A DNA stretch of 64,000 bases from Prolixibacteraceae bacterium (GCA_019459525.1 JAIBEY010000072.1:165976-229975), one strand, 5' to 3'. Shown: positions 38,070 through 46,861, numbered from the stretch's first letter. Numbers and translations are program-made. The notes: generated by a model not told the origin, from the letters alone.

Positions 38070-38825
38070 ATGTTCGATAACGTAAAAATAGTCTATCATC
38101 AGGGCAAGCAATTTATTCCGAATACGGCAACAGCTAAAATTCCCGGAATCTTTAGAGGGCGGCCTGTAATTAGTTCTGAAAAGGTAAATGAAACAGAGTT
38201 GGTTGATTTGTGCCCTGTTGAAGCGATTTCTGTCCAACCGGTGAGCATTGACCTTGGGAAATGTACGTTTTGCGGCGAATGTGCCAAAAGGTTTCCGAAT
38301 AAAATCAGATTTACAACCGATTACAAAATTTCGACCAACGAACGTGATCGCCTGATTGTGAAGGAAGGAGATGAAAACCTTATCGAAGTGAATCCGGAAA
38401 CCGTCCGAAATGAAATTCGCCGGATTTTTGGCCGTTCATTAAAACTACGACAGGTGTGTGCAGGTGGCGATAACAGTTGTGAGATGGAACTCAATGCCGC
38501 AAATAATGTGCAGTTCGACATGAGCCGTTATGGGATTGAGTTTGTTGCCTCGCCGCGGCATGCCGATGGAATTGTAATTACAGGCCCGATTACTGAAAAC
38601 ATGGCCGACGCTTTACAGATTTGTTACGATGCTGTGCCCGAACCCAAAATAATCGTTTTGGTCGGAACCGATGCTATCAGTGGTGGAATCCACGCAGGCA
38701 GTTCTGCCCTTGACCGCAGTTTTCCCGATAAATATCCTGTCGATCTTTACATCCCCGGAAATCCCGCCCATCCGTTAACCATTATCAATGGATTGCTGGA
38801 TTTGACGAGAAAACGAAAGATCTAA
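38070..38825 (+). CDS. Ferredoxin-NuoB/HycG-like fusion with a depleted N2-cluster site
   Basis: 251 residues. The N-terminal ferredoxin part has C48 (LCPVEAI) and C65/C68/C71 (CTFCGEC), enough for one [4Fe-4S]; where a second cluster needs a fourth Cys it reads AKRFP. The C-terminal part is NuoB/HycG-like (AGGDNSCEMELNAANN, SPRHADGIVITGP, VDLYIPGNPAHP). Of the usual terminal-cluster ligands, the first is D134, the second C137 is kept, the third (GACA) is D201 and the fourth (PGCP) is N231; an extra C130 lies near. A standard N2/proximal cluster is thus unlikely. Last gene of the operon. Confidence 0.9.
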   Translation: MFDNVKIVYHQGKQFIPNTATAKIPGIFRGRPVISSEKVNETELVDLCPVEAISVQPVSIDLGKCTFCGECAKRFPNKIRFTTDYKISTNERDRLIVKEGDENLIEVNPETVRNEIRRIFGRSLKLRQVCAGGDNSCEMELNAANNVQFDMSRYGIEFVASPRHADGIVITGPITENMADALQICYDAVPEPKIIVLVGTDAISGGIHAGSSALDRSFPDKYPVDLYIPGNPAHPLTIINGLLDLTRKRKI

Positions 38826-38835
38826 AAATCTACAC

Positions 38836-38961
38836 ATCCATGTCCACGGATTTTAATCCGTGGCTACAACCATCCCTAAGGGATTTACATGTCAGAGTCG
38901 TAGGCTTGGTGCATGTTGTAGGGATGGAATTTATTTCGTCCCACATTCCATCCACATGGAT
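38836..38961. repeat. REP-like intergenic palindromic element
   Basis: About 126 bp bounded by 8-bp inverted ends ATCCATGT (38836-38843) and ACATGGAT (38954-38961). Inside is the perfect hairpin CCACGGATT-tt-AATCCGTGG (38844-38863) and a CCCTAAGGG mini-palindrome. It fills the gap between two convergent genes and may also act as a terminator. It looks like a Bacteroidetes interspersed palindromic repeat, but no second copy is present in this window. Confidence 0.6.
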
Positions 38962-39489
38962 TTACAAAATCTTCTGAAACATCAGTTCTGCTTTCCAACC
39001 ATTTGCCGTGTTTCGCCAGTCTTTTTTTGTTCCGCAAAGTTCAAATCCGTTGTTTGTAAAAAGCTGAATGCTGGCTGTATTTTCTTCGGAGATATTGGCG
39101 TACAATTGGTGCAGCCGGAGGTAGTTGGCGGCGTAAGTGCAAAGCAGTTGCAGCGCATCGGTGGCATAACCCAGTTTGCGGTCTTTCTCATCGTGAATCA
39201 GGATTCCGACACCGGCCCTGAAGTGGAAAGGGTCGAAATCGAACAGGTCGATGGCACCGATGGCCCGGCTTTCAAGTGTTTCAATAATCATGCGCACCTG
39301 CTTGCTTTCGTAAATGTCGCGCTGCGATTCTTTGATGTATTTGGCAAGTATGTATTTCGAAAATGGCTCTAAAGTATTGCTTACTTCCCAAATTTCAGCG
39401 TCATTTTCCCATTCGTATAACAGGTCAATGTCTTCAGGTTCAAGTGCCCGAAACCGAATCTTTCCAAACTGAAGTTTTGTGTTGGTCAT
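38962..39489 (-). CDS. GNAT family N-acetyltransferase (RimJ/RimL type)
   Basis: 175 residues. The acetyl-CoA fold shows in IRFRALEPEDIDLLYEWEND, AGVGILIHDEKDRKLGYATDAL and SIQLFTNNGFELCGTKKDW. Substrate unknown; the subgroup includes protein N-terminal and diamine acetyltransferases. Overlaps the stop of the GT2 fusion gene by 4 bp, so it is the last gene of a recR-GT2-GNAT operon. Confidence 0.87.
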   Translation of the reverse strand: MTNTKLQFGKIRFRALEPEDIDLLYEWENDAEIWEVSNTLEPFSKYILAKYIKESQRDIYESKQVRMIIETLESRAIGAIDLFDFDPFHFRAGVGILIHDEKDRKLGYATDALQLLCTYAANYLRLHQLYANISEENTASIQLFTNNGFELCGTKKDWRNTANGWKAELMFQKIL

Positions 39490-41432
39490 GATTTTCCAAT
39501 GTTTTTCCAGGCTTTAAAAACGATTTCCAGATCGTTTGCCAGGGTGTAGTTTTTTGCATACAGCATGTTCAGTTCATCTTTCTTTTTATCTGAGATGGAT
39601 TCAGAAAAAAGAGATGCGGGCGAGAGTATGCCTTCTTTTATTCCGGGTAGGTTGCTTTGATTTCCGGAGCAATAGCCTACCCAGCTTTTCCTTCCGGAGA
39701 AAACCGCAACGATACTGCGAAGGTATCCGGCCTTTTCCGGAACAAAGGGGACCAGAATTGGCGCCATCAGGAACAATACGATGGATAATGCCACATCCAG
39801 AATTCGTTTGTTCTGGCGGTTGCTTTCTTTTGAAATGGAGTTGACATGCACCACGTACAAGTCGCCTGCCGTTGAAATAGAGTTGCTCCCAATGATGGAT
39901 AGGCTGGAGGGCGGGGCAATTTTGTAATCGATGTTGAGATCGTTTAAATCGAGCATAATCCGAATGATTTCCCGGGAAGGAATATCTTCAGAAGAGAAAA
40001 TGAGTTCGTCGATTTTGTTGATGCGGATGATTTCGGGTAGTTGATGAAGGTGCCCGAGGTAGAATTGGCGATGGACTGAATCGTTGGGTGATACATATCC
40101 AACGGTATCAATTTTTAAACCGGAACTTACGATGAGTTCTGCTATCCGTTTTGATTCTGCTTCGGCTGCCACAACAGCGATTCGTTTTTGTTTGCCGAGT
40201 TCGAGTTCGATACCCGATCCACGGAATCTAGACAGAAAATAGCGATATGCAGGGAGTGCAACAAATGCCCAGGCTGAACCCAGCAAAAGCAATGCTCTGG
40301 AATAGCGCAAACTTTCATCAACAAGTGAGTAAAAAACAAGGATGGAAAGCGTTCCCCAGAGTAGTCCTTTAAAAATTCTGCCAAATTCAATGCTTTTACG
40401 GTATCCGCCATTTAGCCAAATGCATGAAATCCAGATCAGTATGTAAATAGGAACGGCCACATGAAGATATTCGGGCGGATAGTAGCCCCGTTCAAACTTG
40501 TAAGCCTCCCAATTGGGCAGCAGGATTGAAAATCCGATGTAAATAATTAAAGCATCAAGAGCCGGGAGAAAGCTTTTCCGGAGAAACTGGCCAGCTAAAG
40601 TAAGCAATGCCCTAAAGTAGATAGCCAGGTTGATGAGTATGGCATAACGACGTGCGTTACCTTTCGAAAAATGCTTTTTTGCGAAAATGATCATCGCATT
40701 GTAAAACACTTTCACATAATTGATGCTACCCTTTTTGGTGCTTTCGCCCTTGTAATGGATGATGGTTGTTTCGGGGAAATAGTAGTTTTTATATCCGCCA
40801 AGTGTAATTCGGTAAGAAAGGTCGATATCCTCGCCATACATAAAATAATCTTCGTCGAGCAAGCCAACCTTATCGAGTGTTTCGCGGCGCAAAAGCATAA
40901 AAGCCCCGGCCAGCACTTCCACTTCGTGAATCTCGTTGTTGTTGAGATAGCCTAAATGGTAGCGGCTAAACCTTTTAGAACGGGGAAACAGTTTCGAAAA
41001 ACCAAACATTTTCCAGAAAGCAACTTCTGGAGTGGGTAGTCCACGCTTCGACTCGGGAAGGAAGCGGCCTTTCCCATCGATCATTTTCACACCCAGCCCA
41101 CCGGCATCGGGTGTTTGGTCCATAAAGTTTACAATTTTCAGGAAGCTGTCTTCTTCCACAACCGTATCCGGATTAAGCAACAGCACGTATTCCCCTTTGG
41201 CAATCCGGATAGCCTGGTTGTTGGCTTTCGAAAAGCCCAGATTTTCTTTGTTGCTGATTAATTGTACTTCCGGGAATTTCTCCTCCACCATTTGGCAGGA
41301 GCCATCAACCGAATCGTTGTCAACCACAATAATTTCGGTATCTACCTTTGCAGCAGCTTTCAGTGCAGCATGAAGGCATTGTTCCAGAAAATATTTGACG
41401 TTGTAGTTGACTATTACGACTGATAGCTTCAT
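39486..41432 (-). CDS. GT2 glycosyltransferase fused to a membrane/NAD-binding module and a remnant phosphoglycosyltransferase domain
   Basis: 648 residues. The GT-A domain (1-~255) starts LSVVIVNYNVKYFLEQCL and has LLLNPDTVVEE and FMYGEDIDLSYR. Membrane helices follow (~265-400), then a CoA_binding_3-like Rossmann domain (~415-530). Residues 541-648 start KRILDVALSIVLFLMAPIL and end NYTLANDLEIVFKAWK, matching the two ends of WcaJ/WbaP-type sugar-phosphate transferases, with SWVGY and PGIKEG between. The catalytic middle (RTG...FRSM and DELPQ) is missing. It may be a scaffold or a regulated transferase. Lies 3 bp after recR. Confidence 0.82.
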   Translation of the reverse strand: MKLSVVIVNYNVKYFLEQCLHAALKAAAKVDTEIIVVDNDSVDGSCQMVEEKFPEVQLISNKENLGFSKANNQAIRIAKGEYVLLLNPDTVVEEDSFLKIVNFMDQTPDAGGLGVKMIDGKGRFLPESKRGLPTPEVAFWKMFGFSKLFPRSKRFSRYHLGYLNNNEIHEVEVLAGAFMLLRRETLDKVGLLDEDYFMYGEDIDLSYRITLGGYKNYYFPETTIIHYKGESTKKGSINYVKVFYNAMIIFAKKHFSKGNARRYAILINLAIYFRALLTLAGQFLRKSFLPALDALIIYIGFSILLPNWEAYKFERGYYPPEYLHVAVPIYILIWISCIWLNGGYRKSIEFGRIFKGLLWGTLSILVFYSLVDESLRYSRALLLLGSAWAFVALPAYRYFLSRFRGSGIELELGKQKRIAVVAAEAESKRIAELIVSSGLKIDTVGYVSPNDSVHRQFYLGHLHQLPEIIRINKIDELIFSSEDIPSREIIRIMLDLNDLNIDYKIAPPSSLSIIGSNSISTAGDLYVVHVNSISKESNRQNKRILDVALSIVLFLMAPILVPFVPEKAGYLRSIVAVFSGRKSWVGYCSGNQSNLPGIKEGILSPASLFSESISDKKKDELNMLYAKNYTLANDLEIVFKAWKNIGKS

Positions 41433-41435
41433 CCT

Positions 41436-42062
41436 TTATTTTATAATGGAATCTTCAAAACTCATGCGGTTAACGATGGAACGACCAAGGGTAACTTCAT
41501 CGGTATATTCCAGTTCGTCGCCAATAGATACCCCACGGGCTAACGTTGAAATTTTGATATTCGTATTTTTTAGCTTCTTGAAGATGAAAAAGTTGGTAGT
41601 GTCGCCTTCCATAGTCGTGCTGAGGGCCAGAATTACTTCTTCAGCAACTCCTTCATTTACTCGGCTTACCAACGATTCTATTTCCAGGTCCGATGGCCCG
41701 ATTCCGTCCATCGGAGAAATAATACCACCCAGCACATGATACAACCCATTAAATTGATGTGTGTTTTCTACCGACATCACATCTTTGATGTTTTCAACCA
41801 CGCAAATTAAAGCAGGGTTTCGTGTGGGGTTGGCGCAGATGCTGCAAACATCAGTGTCCGAAATGTTGTGACAAATCTTGCAGTGTTTTATTTCTGAGCG
41901 CAACTGGATTAAGCTGTTGCCAAATATTTCGACATCCTGAACATCCTGTTTCAGCAAGTGCAAAACCAATCGTAAAGCTGACTTTCGGCCAATACCAGGC
42001 AGTTTGGCAAATTCATTCACCGCATTTTCAAGTAATCGCGACGGAAACCGATCCATGTGCAT
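41436..42062 (-). CDS. recR: Recombination protein RecR
   Basis: 208 residues. The helix-hairpin-helix [12 protein letters not shown], the zinc finger CKIC...CSIC (~57-72) and the Toprim domain starting [14 protein letters not shown], with [18 protein letters not shown], are intact. It works with RecF/RecO in gap repair. Upstream partner of the GT2 fusion gene. Confidence 0.96.
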   Translation of the reverse strand: MHMDRFPSRLLENAVNEFAKLPGIGRKSALRLVLHLLKQDVQDVEIFGNSLIQLRSEIKHCKICHNISDTDVCSICANPTRNPALICVVENIKDVMSVENTHQFNGLYHVLGGIISPMDGIGPSDLEIESLVSRVNEGVAEEVILALSTTMEGDTTNFFIFKKLKNTNIKISTLARGVSIGDELEYTDEVTLGRSIVNRMSFEDSIIK

Positions 42063-42137
42063 ACTCCGTTTCTTTTGTAAGGCTCAAATTTAATCAGCGA
42101 AATGGAATAAATGGGAGATGAATTTCATTTTCGGGCA

Positions 42138-44732
42138 TTATTTGATCAGATATTTGGCTACGGTGCTCAAAACTTCGTCCATCCGGATAGGTTTTACCAA
42201 AACATCGTTACAACCAACATCCATACATTTCTGCCGGTCTTCGGCCATGGCATAAGCTGTTTGCGCGATAATCGGTAATGACTGGTCTGTTAACCTGATT
42301 TGAGAGGTTGCTTCGTACCCACTGATTTCGGGTAATTGAATGTCCATGAGGATGAGGTCGATTTTTGTGTTGTTGTACATTTTAAGTACATCAATACCGT
42401 CTTTGGCCCAAAGAACATTCGCTCCGGTTCGTTGAAGAATGCTGTAAAGATATTCATAATTATAAGGAGTGTCTTCGGCAATCATGATGGTAAAATTGCT
42501 AAAGTTATACCTGGACTGCGTGGCTGGAGCTACCGAAGAGCGAACCATGGGGATTTTAATTTTGTCGTAGGGAAGGGTTAAATAAAATATACTTCCTTCT
42601 CCTTCTACGGTTTTTACGTTGATATCGCCACCTAACAGTAAAGCCAGATCCTTGCATATTGAAAGTCCAAGTCCGGCCCCTGGCGTATTTGCCACTGCGG
42701 TTTCATCGCTGTAATTAAACCGTTTGAAAATGTTTTTAAGTCGGGTTGAGGGTATGCCAACGCCGGTATCTGAAACGAAAAATCTTAGTTTATTTTCGTT
42801 CAGTATCGTGTATCCAATTTCAATATGACCTGCTTCGGTGTATTTTAATGCGTTGATGTATAAGTTATTCAGTATTTGTTTGAGGCGGTACGAGTCGGTG
42901 AAAATGACATCGTGATGGGCTTCTTCCGGAATACGGAAAACAAGCTCAACACTTCGCTTTTGTTTCCGCTTCAAGAAATTGTTGTATGTCATTTCCAACT
43001 CAGAAAACATATCGCCCAAAGAACAGGCTTCTTTCTTTATTTTCAGTTCGTTGGCTTCAATCTTGGCCACATCAATAATATCATCAATCAAACGAAGCAA
43101 AGCCTGACTGTTTTCTTCAATAATCTCGGAGTATTTGCTCCGTTTCTGTGTAGAAAGGTTTTCGCTTTTAATCAGTTCGCTGAACCCGATGATTGTATTT
43201 ATAGGTGTCCTTATTTCGTGGCTCATGTTAGCCAAAAAATGGTTTTTGTAATTGTTGGCTGCTTCAGCATCCTGCTTGGCTTTCTTGAGATCTTTTTCGA
43301 TCTTTTTAAGGTAGGTAATGTTTTCCGAAATCTTCACGAAATGCGTAATGGTTCCAAAGCTGTTTCGTATGGGCGAAATACTGGCTAATTCCCAGAAAAA
43401 TTCACCATTTTTCTTTCGGTTCTTAAATTCACCCTGCCATTCATTTCCGGCATTAATCGTTTTCCAAAGCTTGTCGTAATAATTTGCCGGATGAAAGCCC
43501 GACTTGAGGATATTCGTTTTTTTACCGATTAATTCCTGGTCATTCCATCCGGTTATTTTGCAGAAGGCGGGGTTGAAGAACTCAATCCGCCCATCTTTAT
43601 CGGTAATAATTACAGATATAGGGCTCTGGAATACAGCCTGGTGTAATTTTTTTAGTTCACCTTCCGACATCTTTTCTTCAGTGATATCGCGATGGGTACC
43701 CAGCATCCGGATGGCTTTTTCGTTCTCGTCGCGTAACACCGTGGCCCGGCTTTTAATCCAGACGTAGTGGCCGTTTTTATGTCTCATACGGAATTCGGCT
43801 TCGTAAAGCCTTAAGTTTCCATCGATAAAATTAGTGATGTAGCTAATCATCCGATCCTTATCTTCCGGATGAAGCAGATTTTCCCAAACAGAGAAGTTGT
43901 CTTCAATTTCATCCGGATAATAACCAAGTATAGATTTCCACCTTCTGGAATAAAATGTTTTTCCGGTACTAACGATATAATCCCAAATGCCAAGGTCGGC
44001 AGCTTCGGTCGCCATTTGATAGCGTTGTTCGCTTTCAAAAAGTTTTTCTTCAATTTCTTTGTAACGGGTAATATCCTTCAAAATAATCAAAACCGATTGT
44101 TGATTATTCGTGGGGTCTGTTTCGGGAATAATGAGTACTTCCCACCAAAGTTGTTTGTCTCCTTTTTGTAGTTTTATTTCTTCCTGTTTTTGCTTTTGCT
44201 GTTGAAAAACCTTAGAAATCAGGTCGGTTATCAAAGCGGTGTTTTCTTCAAATAAATTGCTTTCTTCAATGGTTCTTCCTTCGTAATCAGAAGCTTTCTT
44301 CCCGATTTTGAGGCGACAGTTTTTCGAGATGAATAAAACCTTTAAGTCTGGGTTTAGCCTGATTATTACTTCCTTAAGCTTGTCGGGCAGCGTAAAGTCA
44401 ACTTGTTTATCGGTTAAGGCGGTTTCTTCGAAGCTTAAAAGCGTTGAGCCTGAACTCAAGGGAGTTATCGAAACTGAAAGTTTTGTGTTTTTGCGGTCGA
44501 TATATAAATGGCTGATCTTTCTCTGCTTTACTGACTGGAGTACTTCGGTTCCGAAAAAAAACCGCAGGTTCTTTTTCATTTCGTCGATGATCTGGCCAAA
44601 GTGATCATTTAAATTCAGGTTTTCCTTCCGGAGGATTTGATTGATCTCGCCTGAAAATTCTTCAATCAGAAGATCTTCGTTTATTCGGATATATCCGGAA
44701 TAATACTCGCTATGATGATTGGGGACGAACAT
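42138..44732 (-). CDS. Hybrid histidine kinase with three PAS domains and a receiver
   Basis: 864 residues and no transmembrane helices, so it is cytoplasmic. PAS-like regions lie at ~100-225, 230-355 (with a PAC segment RMRHKNGHYVWIKSRA) and 360-480 (VFQSPISVIITDKDGRIEFFNPAFC), then FLANMSHEIRTPINTIIGFS, an HATPase domain (DTGVGIPSTR, GAGLGLSICKDLALLLGG) and a receiver (~745-864) with D in LILMDIQLPE and K in VLVKPIR. No HTH or effector partner is adjacent. Confidence 0.92.
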   Translation of the reverse strand: MFVPNHHSEYYSGYIRINEDLLIEEFSGEINQILRKENLNLNDHFGQIIDEMKKNLRFFFGTEVLQSVKQRKISHLYIDRKNTKLSVSITPLSSGSTLLSFEETALTDKQVDFTLPDKLKEVIIRLNPDLKVLFISKNCRLKIGKKASDYEGRTIEESNLFEENTALITDLISKVFQQQKQKQEEIKLQKGDKQLWWEVLIIPETDPTNNQQSVLIILKDITRYKEIEEKLFESEQRYQMATEAADLGIWDYIVSTGKTFYSRRWKSILGYYPDEIEDNFSVWENLLHPEDKDRMISYITNFIDGNLRLYEAEFRMRHKNGHYVWIKSRATVLRDENEKAIRMLGTHRDITEEKMSEGELKKLHQAVFQSPISVIITDKDGRIEFFNPAFCKITGWNDQELIGKKTNILKSGFHPANYYDKLWKTINAGNEWQGEFKNRKKNGEFFWELASISPIRNSFGTITHFVKISENITYLKKIEKDLKKAKQDAEAANNYKNHFLANMSHEIRTPINTIIGFSELIKSENLSTQKRSKYSEIIEENSQALLRLIDDIIDVAKIEANELKIKKEACSLGDMFSELEMTYNNFLKRKQKRSVELVFRIPEEAHHDVIFTDSYRLKQILNNLYINALKYTEAGHIEIGYTILNENKLRFFVSDTGVGIPSTRLKNIFKRFNYSDETAVANTPGAGLGLSICKDLALLLGGDINVKTVEGEGSIFYLTLPYDKIKIPMVRSSVAPATQSRYNFSNFTIMIAEDTPYNYEYLYSILQRTGANVLWAKDGIDVLKMYNNTKIDLILMDIQLPEISGYEATSQIRLTDQSLPIIAQTAYAMAEDRQKCMDVGCNDVLVKPIRMDEVLSTVAKYLIK

Positions 44733-44893
44733 AGTAGCTATAGTTGTTTATATACCTAAATTTAAGGAATTAAAGTGTTACAAACATAATGGCCTTCGTG
44801 TTTTTTTGATTCTTTTTTCGAAATGAACTGTTTTGTTGTTAGTTTTCAGTCGATTGAGAGTTTAAAACACCAGATAGAAGCCCATTTTTACGA

Positions 44894-46531
44894 TTAGGAA
44901 TAATACAGGAAACGTTTAATTTTTTGGGTTGGTGTTTTTTCAAACGGATTCGGATGCAAAACGATGCGCTGAATCTGCGAAAATTTATTCAGTTCTTCAT
45001 TTACTTTGTATTGTATTTCTTTCAGTATTTCTTCTGTTTTTTCATTCAGGAATAATACAGCTTCGGTCTTCATATCCTGATATTTCTTTTCCAGTTCTTC
45101 CATATTCAGGTGTACCAGGGCAACCAGTCGGCCTTTTTGCTGAACAACCAGCGATTCCATCACATACTCCATGCGGTTGATCACCGATTCTATTTCTTCC
45201 GGATAAATGTTTTCGCCACTCGATCCAATGATCATGTTTTTGATACGTCCTTTAATATAGAGGTTTCCATGCTTATCAAAATAGCCCAGGTCTCCGGTTT
45301 TAAGCCAACCGTCTTCGGTAAAAGTTTCTTTGGTTATTTCGGGTTCTTTGTAATAACCCAGCATAATATTGTCACCTTTCGCCTGGATTTCACCTTGTCC
45401 GGTTTTCGGGTCAGCGTTGGCAATTCTTACCTGAACACCTTCCACAGGAGCCCCTGTTGATAAAAATCGGGTTTTTCCAACGCCTGCTCCTGCAAGTAAT
45501 GGCGATGATTCGGTCATGCCGTACCCAATGGCCAGCGGAAAGCCGCCCTCCATAAGAAATCGTTCTACATTGTCGTCGAGTTTTGCGCCGCCAACGCCAA
45601 AGAATTTCAACTTGCCTCCAAATGTTTCATAAAGTTTTTTGCCTGCAACTTTATTTAAAAGTTTTCTGAAGGGAGCAATCTGGTATAAGGTGCGGGTTAT
45701 AAACTTGCTGTTGATCTGGGGTAAAATTTTGGTTTTGTAAATTTTTTCTACGATAAGCGGTACCACTAGCATAATGGTAGGCCGCACCTGCTTCAGTGCG
45801 GCTAAAAGTACCGATGCAACCGGCGGTTTTTGAAGGTAATAAACGGTCGCCCCATATTTAACCGGAAGCATTAGCCCAAGCGTGTTTTCGAATGTATGTG
45901 AAAGCGGAAGAACCGAGAGGAAACGATCGCCAGGAACAATCTGTTGGATTAGCCAGCTTTGCTGAGCTGTCCAAACAATGTTTTTGTGAGTCAGCATCAC
46001 ACCTTTGGATTTTCCGGTTGTGCCTGAAGTATAAATAATTGAAAGGAGATCATCTTCTTCTACTTTTTCATACACAAATTGTCTTTCATCAATTTCGCTT
46101 ATGGAAGCATCGGTGGTTTCAGAAACAACTGAAAAGTTTTCAATATGAATAACAGTCATTCCGGATGTATTTTCCAGTTTGTTGCGCAAAGTTTCAGAAA
46201 CAAAGATTACCGAAACCTCGGCATGTTGAAGTATGTTTTTTATTTCGTTTGGATGAAAGTCGGGAAGGACGGGTACAACGACGGCTCCAATTACAGCGGT
46301 TGCAAAAAATGCAATACCCCATTGCGGCATGTTCACGCTGCAAATAGCAACCTTATCACCTTTTCTGACTCCAATTTGCTGAAGCAGAATGGCTACTTTT
46401 TTTACCTCAATTTCGAGTTGGGCGTATGTCCTGTTTTCTTCGCCAACGAAAATTAAGGATTGATTTTTTGCATAATGACTAAAACTTGCCTGCAACATTG
46501 CAGGAATGGTCAACTCTTCCAACTGCCCCAT
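44894..46531 (-). CDS. Long-chain acyl-CoA synthetase / AMP-binding ligase
   Basis: 545 residues. The adenylate motif IIYTSGTTGKSKGVMLTH, GYGMTESSP, LKTGDLGYFDKHGNLYIKGR and IKNMIIGSSGENIYPEEIE define a complete ANL-family enzyme. The final lysine motif (TPTQKIKRF) is present, so both half-reactions are possible. It activates a fatty or other carboxylic acid to its CoA thioester via AMP; chain length is unknown. Confidence 0.9.
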   Translation of the reverse strand: MGQLEELTIPAMLQASFSHYAKNQSLIFVGEENRTYAQLEIEVKKVAILLQQIGVRKGDKVAICSVNMPQWGIAFFATAVIGAVVVPVLPDFHPNEIKNILQHAEVSVIFVSETLRNKLENTSGMTVIHIENFSVVSETTDASISEIDERQFVYEKVEEDDLLSIIYTSGTTGKSKGVMLTHKNIVWTAQQSWLIQQIVPGDRFLSVLPLSHTFENTLGLMLPVKYGATVYYLQKPPVASVLLAALKQVRPTIMLVVPLIVEKIYKTKILPQINSKFITRTLYQIAPFRKLLNKVAGKKLYETFGGKLKFFGVGGAKLDDNVERFLMEGGFPLAIGYGMTESSPLLAGAGVGKTRFLSTGAPVEGVQVRIANADPKTGQGEIQAKGDNIMLGYYKEPEITKETFTEDGWLKTGDLGYFDKHGNLYIKGRIKNMIIGSSGENIYPEEIESVINRMEYVMESLVVQQKGRLVALVHLNMEELEKKYQDMKTEAVLFLNEKTEEILKEIQYKVNEELNKFSQIQRIVLHPNPFEKTPTQKIKRFLYYS

Positions 46532-46577
46532 ATATCACAAAATTAAATTTAAATCAGGTGTGCCCAATCGTAATCGC

Positions 46578-46585
46578 CAAATATA
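46578..46585 (-). promoter_or_regulatory. -7 element upstream of the acyl-CoA ligase
   Basis: On the minus strand this reads TATATTTG, an exact TAnnTTTG, 46 bp before the ligase ATG. No TTG at -33. Confidence 0.4.
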
Positions 46586-46644
46586 AATAAATGTTCTTTT
46601 TCGATTTGTAGTCGGAACATGAATTAATGATTTGCCCTTCCGTA

Positions 46645-46761
46645 TTATTCCTGAACGATAATTTCTTCGAATTCTTGAATGTTTCCGTCAGAGTTTTGCT
46701 GTTTGTTGCAATACGGAAAGTGACGAAACGGTTGCTGCTGAAATATAAACGTATTCAGCAT
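46645..46761 (-). CDS. Possible 38-residue small protein
   Basis: In the 330-bp gap between the acyl-CoA ligase and the HD protein, an ATG at 46761 on the minus strand opens a frame beginning MLNTFIFQQQPFRHF and ending IQEFEEIIVQE. The acidic, ordered C-terminus looks protein-like, but there is no ribosome-binding site and no homology I can recall. The rest of this gap shows only a partial promoter for the ligase. Confidence 0.22.
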   Translation of the reverse strand: MLNTFIFQQQPFRHFPYCNKQQNSDGNIQEFEEIIVQE

Positions 46762-46861
46762 GAATAGGTTGTGTACGGGTGCAGGTTTTATTCATGTTGC
46801 ACAAAATAAATCGCAGAAAATGTTCTGAGAAAGCCCGCAAATAAATTAAATTTGGGTAGAA

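Noticed and set aside
36552..38825. A genuine [NiFe] hydrogenase or formate hydrogenlyase
   Set aside because: The large subunit lacks both Cys-pair motifs, no maturation protease or hyp genes are nearby, and no formate dehydrogenase gene is present.
38860..39372. 170-codon plus-strand frame
   Set aside because: Antisense shadow of the GNAT gene, starting in the palindromic element.
42876..43388. 170-codon plus-strand frame
   Set aside because: Antisense to the hybrid histidine kinase; the kinase frame has clear domain motifs.
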